Shown: positions 1-7,640, counted from the first letter of the stretch. The stretch is DNA of 8,719 bases from an uncultured Blautia sp. (GCA_946629475.1 CAMOXX010000113.1:1-8719), one strand, 5' to 3'. Program-made: numbers and translations. The notes: generated by a model not told the origin, from the letters alone.

Positions 1-1334
1 GCAAAAAGATTGACGAGATCTACAGCGAATTCCGTGACAGGCCGCTCGGCTCCGCATCGGTGGGACAGGCACACTTTGGCATTCTGAAGGATGGAAGGAA
101 GGTCGTGACGAAGGTTCGCCGTCCGGGCATCGCAGAAATGATGCGTCAGGACTTTGTGCTTCTGCGAAAGCTTGCCAAAGGCTTCAACGTGGTGACGGAG
201 GCTGCGGATGACAGCGATGAGCAGCTCGACCTGATCGAGGTGATCGAGGAGTTCGAGAAGGTGACCGAGGAGGAGCTGGATTTCCGTACCGAGGCACGGA
301 ACACGAAGTTCTTTAAGGAGAACTGTATCGAGGATGAAGAGAAGGTCACCTGCCCGGATGTCGTCGATGAACTGACCACGGAATGTATGTTTACGATGTC
401 CTTTGTGGATGGCTATTCCATCTCCAAAAAGGACCGTGTGATCGAAGACGGCTATGATGTGGAGGATATCGGCCGCAGAATTGTTGAAAACTATGTCCAC
501 CAGATCCTGGACGTCGGAACCTTCCATGCTGATCCTCACCAGGGCAACATTATGATCAGCCACGGGAAGCCGGTCTGGATTGATTTTGGTATGCTTGGCC
601 GCATTACGGACGGAGATATCAACATTATTCAGGGCCTGGTGCTTGCTGTGCTTGAAAAGGATGTGGAGACGATCGCCAATTCCATCATGAGCATGGGCGC
701 TTCCACCCCGCAGACCAACCGTGACCGTATGATGGAGGATCTGGATTCCTTCCTTGACAGATACTGCTCTGTTACCAGCATCAATGACCTGGATGTTTCC
801 GTACTCTTCGAGGAAATCTGTAATCTGGCTGCGAAGCACCATGTAAAGATGCCCGGAAGGTTTACTATGCTGGTCCGCTCACTCGGTACGATCGAGGGTG
901 TGATTGAGGAGTTCTGCCCGGCCCTGAACCTGTTCGAGATCCTCTCCAATAAGATGATGGATCGTGCAAAGAGCAAATTTGACCTGGAGCAGGAGATCGT
1001 AGCGGTCGGAAAGGATGCTCTGGAGATATCCAAGAAGGCAGCAAAGATTCCCGCCCTCGCGTCGGATGTGCTCAAAAATGTGGCGAGAGGCAGGACAAAA
1101 ATCAATCTGGAACTGACAGGATATGAGGATCTGATCGATAAGAGCAGCGAATCCATTCGAAATGTTGTGATGGCTCTCTTTGCGTGCGTACTGTTCTTCG
1201 GATCTTGCATTCTCTGCACAACGGATCTTCAGCCTACAGCGCCCGGCGGTATGCCTGCTATCGCGGTTGTCGGCCTGATATTCTCGGTGGCGCTGGCAAT
1301 CTACGCGATCGGGAACCTTTCCAAAAAGAAGTAA
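1..1334 (+). CDS. ABC1/UbiB/AarF-family atypical protein kinase-like protein, 5' end outside the window
   Basis: The reading frame is open from base 3 to the TAA at 1332-1334, so the GTG at 60 is an internal valine and not the start. Visible family signatures, in order: the Ala-rich nucleotide loop (PLGSASVGQAH, bases 42-74), the strand with the candidate ATP lysine (VVTKVRRPG, Lys at 111-113), the EELDFRTEARN segment, the catalytic-loop motif FHADPHQGN (522-548), and the metal-binding DFG (WIDFG, Asp at 582). The C-terminus carries two hydrophobic segments (about 1162-1221 and 1246-1315) followed by a Lys-rich tail, as in UbiB proteins anchored by a C-terminal TM hairpin. UbiB homologues support ubiquinone synthesis in Proteobacteria as ATPases or atypical kinases. 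In Clostridia, which generally lack ubiquinone, the substrate is unknown. The N-terminal KxGQ region lies upstream and cannot be judged. Family call is firm; role is not. Confidence 0.93.
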   Translation, partial: KKIDEIYSEFRDRPLGSASVGQAHFGILKDGRKVVTKVRRPGIAEMMRQDFVLLRKLAKGFNVVTEAADDSDEQLDLIEVIEEFEKVTEEELDFRTEARNTKFFKENCIEDEEKVTCPDVVDELTTECMFTMSFVDGYSISKKDRVIEDGYDVEDIGRRIVENYVHQILDVGTFHADPHQGNIMISHGKPVWIDFGMLGRITDGDINIIQGLVLAVLEKDVETIANSIMSMGASTPQTNRDRMMEDLDSFLDRYCSVTSINDLDVSVLFEEICNLAAKHHVKMPGRFTMLVRSLGTIEGVIEEFCPALNLFEILSNKMMDRAKSKFDLEQEIVAVGKDALEISKKAAKIPALASDVLKNVARGRTKINLELTGYEDLIDKSSESIRNVVMALFACVLFFGSCILCTTDLQPTAPGGMPAIAVVGLIFSVALAIYAIGNLSKKK

Positions 1335-1422
1335 TGTATCTGTTCAGCACCTTCACATTGGAACCGCAGACGATTCAGTTCTAATGAGAACTCCCCCGAC
1401 CCCGTCCGAAAACGTGATGCAT

Positions 1423-1467
1423 AAAGAATGTGCAGGTTCTGTGATTCACAGAACCTGCACATTCTTT
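1423..1467 (+). terminator. Probable rho-independent terminator after the UbiB-like gene (22-nt perfect inverted repeat)
   Basis: Bases 1423-1444 and 1446-1467 are perfect reverse complements, so only the innermost pairs must open to form a loop. The stem begins AAAGAATG and ends CATTCTTT, which makes it A-rich on the 5' side and T-rich on the 3' side. It sits 88 nt after the UbiB-like stop codon. The T tract is short (TTCTTT, then ACATATTTT), so termination strength is uncertain. The near-symmetry means it could work in both directions. Confidence 0.8.
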
Positions 1468-1493
1468 ACATATTTTGAACACATCTGTATCGT
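1465..1493 (+). promoter_or_regulatory. Candidate sigma-70-type promoter for the beta-helix protein gene
   Basis: TTTACA (1465-1470) is a 5/6 match to the -35 consensus. It lies exactly 17 bp upstream of TATCGT (1488-1493), a 4/6 match to -10. The -35 box overlaps the last bases of the preceding hairpin. The predicted transcript would start near 1500, giving a 5' leader of about 75 nt with no obvious riboswitch fold. The -10 is weak and no other pair in 1468-1575 fits better, so this is tentative. Confidence 0.35.
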
Positions 1494-1575
1494 AAAGTTA
1501 CCTCAGTTTCAAAGATGAAAAAAAACAGCACCGGCGCATTCGGAGCCCGGGGATCGGAGAAAGTGAGGAACGCAT

Positions 1576-3540
1576 ATGAAGTACAGACATCTTGCAATCA
1601 TTCTTGGAGCAGTAATTACAGTGACATCAGCCGGCAGCCTGCCTGTCATGGCTGAGAGTGCGGAGATCACATCGGACGCGCAGGGCGAAGCAACGGAGAT
1701 GCCCGAGGGAGGAACGCCGGAAGGCGGCGCTCCGGAGATGCCGGGTATGCAGGAAGAAGGGGAGCGTGGTACCGTTAAAGCGATCGACGGAGCGAACATC
1801 ACGATCACACTTGATGGGGAAGAAGAAGCAGAGCTTATTGTCACCATCACAGATAATACCGTAATCACACGCAGATCCTCCATGATGGGCGGCATGCCGG
1901 GAGGCCAGGGCGGCCCGGGAGAAATGGGAGAAGCACCCGAAAAGCCTGAAGGAGAGATGAGGGGAGGCCCGGGAGAGATGGGTGAAGCACCCGAAAAGCC
2001 TGAAGGAGAGATGAGCGGAGGCCCGGACGGCCAGGGCGGCGCTCCGGAAATGCCAGGTGAAGAAACCGCACTCACACTTGACGATATCAAGGAAGGCGAT
2101 ACTGTGACAGTCACCGTGGATGAAAACGGAAACGCGCTGACTATCACACTCGGTGAGGCAGGCGGAATGGGCGGCGGCCCTGGTGAGATGGGCGGAATGC
2201 CCGGCCAGGGCGGCCCCGGAGGACAGAGCCAGGGCGTGGACAGCTACAGCTCAGCCAACGAGTACTCTTCGGACCTGACCGTTTCCGGTGTGACGCTCTC
2301 CTCGACAGATGTTGATGAAAATGCCGCGCTTGTGGACAATGGCGCCTCCGTTACCTTTGAAGGTGTGACGGTAACCAGGGAATCGGAGGAGAGCAAAGGC
2401 GGGGATCAGTCGAGCTTTTACGGCGTCGGTGCGGCCGTCCTTGTGACCGACGGCAATGCCTATGTGACCGACAGTACAATTACAACCAACGCAGGCGGCG
2501 GCGCCGGTGCGTTTGCATACGGAGACGGTACCTTGTATATCGCTGACACGGATATCAAAACCGAAAAAGGAACATCGGGAGGAATCCATGCCGCAGGCGG
2601 CGGAACACTATACGCGTGGAATGTCACAGCAGAGACCGAAGGCGGATCCTCTGCGGCAATCCGGAGCGACCGGGGCGGCGGAACGATGGTCGTTGACGGC
2701 GGAACCTACATTTCCAACGGGTCCGGCTCCCCGGCCATCTACAGCACGGCAGACATCTCTGTGAACGATGCGGAGCTTACCGCAGCGGGTTCCGAGGCGA
2801 TCTGCATCGAGGGGCTCAATTCCATCCGCCTTTATGACTGCGACCTGACCGGAAACATGCCGGATGATGCCCAGAATGACAACACCTGGACGGTCATTCT
2901 TTATCAGAGCATGTCGGGAGATTCCGAAGTCGGAAACAGCACCTTCCAGATGGATGGAGGAACGCTCACCTCTGAAAACGGAGGACTCTTCTACACAACC
3001 AACACGGAGAGTACCTTTATCCTGAAGGATGTGGATATCACAGCGGCCGAAGACAGTGAGTTCTTCCTGCAGTGCACAGGCAACAGCAACCAGAGAGGCT
3101 GGGGATCAAGCGGAAGCAACGGAGCGGACTGCAGCTTTACCGGAATATCGCAGGATATGAACGGGGATGTGATCTGGGACAGCATCAGCAGCCTGGATCT
3201 GTACCTGACCGAAGGCAGCACGCTTAACGGCGCGGTGATTAATGACGAGACATGGGCCGGAAACGGCGGCGCGGGATACTGCAATGTCTATATCAGTGCT
3301 GACTCCACCTGGACGGTCACAGGCGACAGCCTCCTGTCCAGGCTCTCATGCGAAGGAACGATAACCGATGAAGACGGGAACACCGTGACGATCGTCGGAA
3401 CGGATGGAACCGTATACGTGGAAGGCGACAGTGAATATACCATCACGACCGCTGAATACTCTGAGACAGCAGACCTGTCCGGCGCAAGTACAATTGACGC
3501 ATGGGAAAACCACGCAGTGGAAAAACCGGAGCAGATCTGA
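1576..3540 (+). CDS. Secreted Gly/Met/Pro-rich protein with interrupted DUF5666-like domain and parallel beta-helix region
   Basis: 654 aa. The ATG follows GAGGA (1565-1569) at 6-nt spacing. Residues 1-26 form a Sec signal peptide with likely cleavage after VMA. Residues about 64-100 (RGTVKAIDGANITITL onward) and about 166-193 (LTLDDIKEGDTVTVTV onward) read as the two halves of a small DUF5666/OB-like beta domain. They are separated by about 65 residues of Met/Gly/Pro/Glu-rich low complexity. A second Gly/Met linker (about 195-220) leads into roughly 400 residues of short beta-strand repeats rich in Gly, Thr, Asp and Asn (GGGTLYAWNV, GGGTMVVDGGTY, SIRLYDCDL), typical of a right-handed parallel beta-helix. 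Six Cys residues all lie in the C-terminal half. There is no LPXTG motif, C-terminal TM or SLH domain, so it appears released or non-covalently held. Beta-helix folds often bind or cleave polysaccharides, but I see no catalytic signature. Function unknown; adhesin or glycan binding is a guess. Confidence 0.85.
   Translation: MKYRHLAIILGAVITVTSAGSLPVMAESAEITSDAQGEATEMPEGGTPEGGAPEMPGMQEEGERGTVKAIDGANITITLDGEEEAELIVTITDNTVITRRSSMMGGMPGGQGGPGEMGEAPEKPEGEMRGGPGEMGEAPEKPEGEMSGGPDGQGGAPEMPGEETALTLDDIKEGDTVTVTVDENGNALTITLGEAGGMGGGPGEMGGMPGQGGPGGQSQGVDSYSSANEYSSDLTVSGVTLSSTDVDENAALVDNGASVTFEGVTVTRESEESKGGDQSSFYGVGAAVLVTDGNAYVTDSTITTNAGGGAGAFAYGDGTLYIADTDIKTEKGTSGGIHAAGGGTLYAWNVTAETEGGSSAAIRSDRGGGTMVVDGGTYISNGSGSPAIYSTADISVNDAELTAAGSEAICIEGLNSIRLYDCDLTGNMPDDAQNDNTWTVILYQSMSGDSEVGNSTFQMDGGTLTSENGGLFYTTNTESTFILKDVDITAAEDSEFFLQCTGNSNQRGWGSSGSNGADCSFTGISQDMNGDVIWDSISSLDLYLTEGSTLNGAVINDETWAGNGGAGYCNVYISADSTWTVTGDSLLSRLSCEGTITDEDGNTVTIVGTDGTVYVEGDSEYTITTAEYSETADLSGASTIDAWENHAVEKPEQI
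1912..2019 (+). repeat. Two in-frame 54-bp tandem repeats (18-residue unit) in the low-complexity insert
   Basis: Unit 1 (1912-1965) and unit 2 (1966-2019) differ at only three bases. Each encodes GGPGEMGEAPEKPEGEM-type sequence, 18 residues per unit, with one amino-acid change (Arg to Ser near the end). A third, diverged start (GGC CCG GAC) follows at 2020. The phase is exactly 18 codons, so copy-number change would not break the reading frame. Confidence 0.92.
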
Positions 3541-3552
3541 TAAGAATATGAT

Positions 3553-3596
3553 AAAGGGGCTGTGAAAAAAGTCTTGCTTTTTTCACAGCCTCTTTT
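3553..3596 (+). terminator. Rho-independent terminator after the beta-helix protein gene
   Basis: A 19-bp stem (3553-3571 with 3577-3595, one G-T pair) closes a 5-nt loop, TCTTG, 12 nt after the TGA stop. The lower stem is GC-rich (GGGGCTGTG with CACAGCCTC) and is flanked by AAA on the left and TTTT on the right. This is a classic intrinsic terminator and isolates the upstream gene from the cls gene. Confidence 0.92.
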
Positions 3597-3657
3597 CGTT
3601 GAATTAGATGCAGAAGCAGAGAAACTGATTGAAAATCAATGCGGGTCAGGATTTGAT

Positions 3658-3686
3658 TTGCAATAGCCGGCTCACATTGCTATAAT
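3658..3686 (+). promoter_or_regulatory. Near-consensus sigma-70/SigA promoter for the cardiolipin synthase gene
   Basis: TTGCAA (3658-3663, 4/6 to TTGACA) is separated by 17 bp from a perfect TATAAT (3681-3686). TG sits one base upstream of the hexamer (TGCTATAAT), an extended -10. The predicted start near 3693 gives a leader of under 30 nt that carries the AGGGGGG ribosome binding site (3708-3714). Nothing else in the 3597-3719 gap looks like an operator. Confidence 0.85.
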
Positions 3687-3719
3687 GTATTTACCAGGTT
3701 TGCGTGCAGGGGGGAACAC

Positions 3720-5330
3720 ATGGAAGATAAAAGAGTAAATAATAGAGAACCTGACAAAAATGTAAAAGAGAGCGATGTTTACAGGCTTTCTAAGCCGCGA
3801 AAAAAGGGCCTGCTGCGGCTGATTTTCAGCAGGTTCTTTGTGATCGTGCTGCTTCTGATTGCGCAGATACTTATCACGATCAGTCTTTATGCATGGCTTG
3901 AGGATCTGTTTCCTTATTTTTCGGGCTTTATAACGGTATTTACGATCTGCGGAGTCATCTACCTGTTTAACAGCGGTATGGATTCGGCGGCCAAATTGTC
4001 CTGGATGTTTATCATCGCCATCGTGCCGATCAGCGGCGTGGCTTTTCTGGCATTTACAAAGACGAACATCGGTAACCGGAAGGTCAGAAGGCGTGTGGAC
4101 GAGCTGATAGGCATGACGAAAGACGCGCTGGATCAGCCTGCAGGCGTGCGGGAAAAGCTTGAGGCGGATACTTCGGGTACGGAAGATCTGGTAAAATACC
4201 TGAACAGGAGCGGATGTTTTCCGGTGTATGACAGAACCGGGGCGACGTACTTCCCACTGGGCGAGGATATGTTTGAAGCACTTCTGCCGGAGCTTGAGAA
4301 GGCCGAGAAGTTTATCTTCATGGAGTTTTTCATCATTGATGAAGGATATATGTGGGGCAGCATCCTGAAGATCCTTGAGGAGAAGGCAAGGAACGGAGTG
4401 GATGTGAGGGTGATGTACGACGGCATGCTTGAAGTGTCAACACTTCCTTCTAATTACTGCAGGCTGCTGCAGGAGCACGGTATTCAGGCGAAGGCCTTTT
4501 CTCCGATCAGGCCGGTCGTTTCTTCGCATTACAATTACCGCGACCATAGGAAGATTCTGGTGATAGACGGCAAGGTGGCTTTTACAGGAGGCGTCAATCT
4601 TGCGGATGAGTATATCAACAGGATAGAGCGGTTTGGGCACTGGAAGGACGTCGGGTTGATGCTGAAGGGGGATGCAGCCGCGAGTTTTACGCTGATGTTT
4701 TTGCAGATGTGGAACATTACCGAGAAGGAAGCGGTGTTCGAACCGTGGCTTACTGCACCTTCCGAGCTGCCGGGGGAGCCTTCGGGGTATGTCATTCCTT
4801 ACGGAGACTGTCCGCTTGACAACGATAAGGTCGGTGAGGCAGTGTACATGGACATCCTTAACAGGGCAGTGGATTATGTGCATATCATGACGCCGTATCT
4901 TATTCTGGACGGCGAGCTGGAAACCGCACTTAAGTATGCTGCACAGCGCGGGGTCGATGTTAGGCTGATCCTGCCGGGAATTCCAGATAAAAAGCTGGCG
5001 TTTGCGCTGGCAAAATCACATTATAAGCGTCTTGTGGAGGCCGGCGTGAAGATTTACGAGTATACACCCGGGTTTGTGCATGCGAAGGTGTTTACGAGCG
5101 ATGATAAGAAGGCTGTGGTGGGGACTATCAATCTGGACTACAGGAGTCTGTATCATCATTTTGAGTGCGCGGCTTATATGTACAGGACAGCGTGCATATC
5201 TGATATCGAGCGCGATTTTCAGGAGACACTGGTTAAGTGCCGCGAGGTGACACCTGAGAGTATTAAGAATGAGAAGTTTTTCTATAAGGCTGCAGGAAGC
5301 CTGATGCAGTTTATAGCGCCACTGATGTGA
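3720..5330 (+). CDS. cls: Cardiolipin synthase, phospholipase D superfamily
   Basis: 536 aa. Condenses two phosphatidylglycerol molecules to cardiolipin plus glycerol at the inner face of the cytoplasmic membrane. The ATG is preceded by AGGGGGG at 5-nt spacing. The N-terminus is hydrophilic and basic, then come three hydrophobic segments (about 35-58, 66-84 and 92-112), one more than the two usual in many Cls proteins. Both PLD catalytic HxKxxxxD motifs are intact: HRKILVID (H276, K278, D283) followed by GGVNLADEY, and HAKVFTSD (H454, K456, D461) followed by GTINLDYRSL. The length is slightly above the common 480-510 aa because of the N-terminal extension. It has its own promoter and a terminator upstream, so it is transcribed independently of the beta-helix gene. 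Close relatives can make other PLD-type phospholipid products, but the topology and motifs fit bacterial Cls best. Confidence 0.95.
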   Translation: MEDKRVNNREPDKNVKESDVYRLSKPRKKGLLRLIFSRFFVIVLLLIAQILITISLYAWLEDLFPYFSGFITVFTICGVIYLFNSGMDSAAKLSWMFIIAIVPISGVAFLAFTKTNIGNRKVRRRVDELIGMTKDALDQPAGVREKLEADTSGTEDLVKYLNRSGCFPVYDRTGATYFPLGEDMFEALLPELEKAEKFIFMEFFIIDEGYMWGSILKILEEKARNGVDVRVMYDGMLEVSTLPSNYCRLLQEHGIQAKAFSPIRPVVSSHYNYRDHRKILVIDGKVAFTGGVNLADEYINRIERFGHWKDVGLMLKGDAAASFTLMFLQMWNITEKEAVFEPWLTAPSELPGEPSGYVIPYGDCPLDNDKVGEAVYMDILNRAVDYVHIMTPYLILDGELETALKYAAQRGVDVRLILPGIPDKKLAFALAKSHYKRLVEAGVKIYEYTPGFVHAKVFTSDDKKAVVGTINLDYRSLYHHFECAAYMYRTACISDIERDFQETLVKCREVTPESIKNEKFFYKAAGSLMQFIAPLM

Positions 5331-5559
5331 GGGCGAGGCAGGGCGAAAAATCCTTTGCGTGAGGTGACGGCGGCTTGCTTTTGCTGCTGCCGGGCTGCAG
5401 TATTAGTGGGGACTGGCTGCTGTGGCGGAAATCTCCATTGAAAATCATGCATAGTAATGACGCAAAGAAAACTAAGAAATAACAGACAGGGATTTTGTGC
5501 GTATCTGTGAAGGTACTGAACAAATATGTATATTCATAACAATGATCGGAGGCTGCATA
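5331..5559 (+). other. Intergenic region between cls and the M13 peptidase gene; no clear terminator or strong promoter
   Basis: This 229-nt gap has no stable hairpin followed by a T run. The best candidate, a 6-bp GGCGGC/GCTGCC stem near 5369-5388, lacks a T tract. A TATATT (5529-5534) could serve as a -10 box, but no recognisable -35 box lies 16-18 bp upstream. The peptidase gene may therefore be read through from cls or use a weak or alternative-sigma promoter. The region holds only very short ORFs without ribosome binding sites. Confidence 0.5.
5548..5552 (+). promoter_or_regulatory. Ribosome binding site that fixes the M13 peptidase start
   Basis: GGAGG at 5548-5552 sits 7 nt before the ATG at 5560. 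An in-frame GTG at 5497 would add 21 residues, but it has no Shine-Dalgarno sequence and would bury the signal peptide behind a non-basic extension. The start at 5560 is preferred. Confidence 0.85.
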
Positions 5560-7638
5560 ATGAGAAAAAACAGAATAAAGAAAGCAACTGGTGTCATGTG
5601 CCTGCTCATGTCAGCAATGCTCTCCTGCACGCCGGCAATGGCATATACAGGGGAATCCTGGTACAATACGGACATCGACGGCGCAGTGACGGAGGAAACA
5701 CCCGAAGCCCGTGCCCAGGACGACTTTAACCTGTTTGCCAATCGGGAATATATCATGCAGCTCGAGATTCCCGAGGGCATGGCAGGAACGGGGAGCTTTA
5801 CCGGCGTCTCACAGATTACGAACCAGATGTGCCTCGACGCTGTAAAGGACGATACGGTGGGCGGCTCTGATGCAGAACTGGTGCGCCAGTATTACGCGAT
5901 GCAGATGGACTGGGACACCCGGAACAGCCAGGGGATTGAGCCTGCCATGCCTTATCTGAACAAGCTTCGCGCCATCGACAGCCTGGAGGACATGACCGCT
6001 TGGTTTGCCGACAGGAGCCTGGGCGGCTTCACGGCGTATGATGATATAAGGGGCAACTGGGGCAAGACCGGCTGTCTTTTCTCCTACTGTGTCCGCGCAT
6101 CCTCAGATGATCCCGGTGTACGGGTTCTGAAGCTTGCCCCGATTCGCCTTTCGCTGAACAGTATCGATGAATACAAGGAACTGAGTGAAAATGGCAAGAT
6201 ACTGAAGGCGCGCAGAACCGCCAGATGGACGGCTCTGCTGGAGCATCTGGGCTTTTCTGAGGATGAAGCGGCACAGATGATCGAAAACACTTTTGCTCTT
6301 GAGGGAATGCTGGCGGCAATTCAAACCGACACGAAAGAGCTGGACAATCCGTCAGACCTCAGCATTTACTGGAATCCTGCGGATATGGCGGGGCTCGAGG
6401 AAATGTGCGGCGCATTCCCCGTGAGGGAGATCCTGACAGGCTGGGGGATGGATCAGGTCAATCAGTATAATGTGAGCGATCCTGCGTACATGAAGGCACT
6501 GGCGGACATCTATACCGAGGAAAACCTGGAGATTCTGCGGGACTGGCTGACCGTACGGACTGCGGATCAGTGGGTGTATTATCTGGACCAGGCTACACGG
6601 GATGATGTGAGGAATGCTGAGAATAATGTGATGGGTATCCAGGGTGTTGAGAGTGACGAGACGACGGCGATGGTCAGCATTCGCGATGACATGCTGATTC
6701 CGCTCGATAATCTCTATATTACAAAATACTGTACACCCGAGCTGCGCAGCAAAATCCGGGAGATTATTGACATGGTACTCACGGAATACCACAGTATGCT
6801 GGAAGAAGAGGACTGGCTCTCCGAGACAATGCGCAGCAGGGCTGTCGAAAAGCTGGACAATATAGTGATTCATGACGTTTATCCGGAGACGATCGACACA
6901 TGGGACGATTTTGAGTTTGAAGAAGGATGCAGTCTGCTGGAGGCTTGCCGGGCTGCGCGGCAGTACGGCCAGGATCAGGTGCTGAGTACCGTGAACCTGC
7001 CTGTGGACAGATCCTATTGGGATCGTACCGTCATGCCGGTCTCCACAGCGAATGCCTCCTACAATCCAATGGATAATTCGATCAACATCATGGGCGGCAT
7101 GCTGAATGGTGTTATCTATCAGGACGACTATTCCTATGAGGAAGTATTGGGGATCGTCGGTATGATCATAGGACATGAGATCAGTCATGCGTTCGATCCG
7201 CTGGGCTCGCAATATGACAAAGACGGGGGGCTTGCTCCCTGGTGGACCGACGAGGACCGTGCCGCTTTCGATGAGCGTACGCAGAAACTGATTGACTATT
7301 ATGACAATCTGGAACTGTTCGACGGCATCACGTACGATGGCAGCCGCGTGCAGGGAGAGGCTGTCGCTGACATGGGCGGATTGAAGTGTCTGCTGCGTAT
7401 TGTGGACCGCATGGAAGGATTTGATTATAACAGGTTTTTTGAAGCGTTTGCAAAACTCTGGGCAGTCCGGTACGTCAAGTCCGTAGAGATCAACATTGCA
7501 AAAGCGGACGTGCATCCCCTGGGATATCTCCGTACCAATGTTACCGTGATGCAGTTCGATAAGTTCCAGGAAGTTTATGATGTAAAGGAAGGCGACGGCA
7601 TGTATCTTGCCCCGGAAGACAGGATCTGCATCTGGTAA
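5560..7638 (+). CDS. Secreted M13-family (neprilysin/PepO-type) zinc metallopeptidase
   Basis: 692 aa, the usual length for the family. Residues 1-28 form a signal peptide (MRKNRIKK, hydrophobic core, cleavage after AMA), so the enzyme acts outside the membrane. The mature N-terminus has the family opening RAQDDFNLFANREY (about 51-64), then the M13_N domain. The catalytic domain shows the substrate-binding NASY (498-501, matching NAFY/NAYY), HEISH zinc site (H539, E540, H543) followed by AFDPLG, GEAVADMGG with the third zinc ligand E600 and D604, and DVHPLGYLR with H652 and R658. The last pair corresponds to neprilysin H711 and R717 and keeps the six-residue spacing. It ends CIW, like CRVW in neprilysin. 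All catalytic residues appear intact. M13 enzymes cleave peptides up to roughly 40 residues, on the N-side of hydrophobic residues. Role here is probably extracellular oligopeptide breakdown. A Cys at 23 is not in a good lipobox. Confidence 0.95.
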   Translation: MRKNRIKKATGVMCLLMSAMLSCTPAMAYTGESWYNTDIDGAVTEETPEARAQDDFNLFANREYIMQLEIPEGMAGTGSFTGVSQITNQMCLDAVKDDTVGGSDAELVRQYYAMQMDWDTRNSQGIEPAMPYLNKLRAIDSLEDMTAWFADRSLGGFTAYDDIRGNWGKTGCLFSYCVRASSDDPGVRVLKLAPIRLSLNSIDEYKELSENGKILKARRTARWTALLEHLGFSEDEAAQMIENTFALEGMLAAIQTDTKELDNPSDLSIYWNPADMAGLEEMCGAFPVREILTGWGMDQVNQYNVSDPAYMKALADIYTEENLEILRDWLTVRTADQWVYYLDQATRDDVRNAENNVMGIQGVESDETTAMVSIRDDMLIPLDNLYITKYCTPELRSKIREIIDMVLTEYHSMLEEEDWLSETMRSRAVEKLDNIVIHDVYPETIDTWDDFEFEEGCSLLEACRAARQYGQDQVLSTVNLPVDRSYWDRTVMPVSTANASYNPMDNSINIMGGMLNGVIYQDDYSYEEVLGIVGMIIGHEISHAFDPLGSQYDKDGGLAPWWTDEDRAAFDERTQKLIDYYDNLELFDGITYDGSRVQGEAVADMGGLKCLLRIVDRMEGFDYNRFFEAFAKLWAVRYVKSVEINIAKADVHPLGYLRTNVTVMQFDKFQEVYDVKEGDGMYLAPEDRICIW

Positions 7639-7640
7639 GC

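Noticed and set aside
60..62. GTG as the start of the UbiB-like gene
   Set aside because: It falls inside the conserved Ala-rich loop motif; the frame is open and homologous upstream to the window edge.
1912..2019. Possible CRISPR or other spaced repeat array
   Set aside because: The two units are directly adjacent, in frame, inside a coding region and have no spacers.
1509..2147. 212-codon minus-strand open frame opposite the repeat region
   Set aside because: Its Pro/Ser/Gly repeats are simply the complement of the Gly/Pro/Met repeats on the plus strand, which follow a signal peptide and a ribosome binding site.
5497..5559. Upstream GTG start for the M13 peptidase
   Set aside because: There is no Shine-Dalgarno before 5497, whereas the ATG at 5560 has GGAGG at 7-nt spacing and begins a standard signal peptide.
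5560..5643. Lipoprotein signal for the M13 peptidase (Cys at residue 23)
   Set aside because: The residues before the Cys (MLS) do not fit a lipobox well, while AMA at 26-28 is a good signal peptidase I site.
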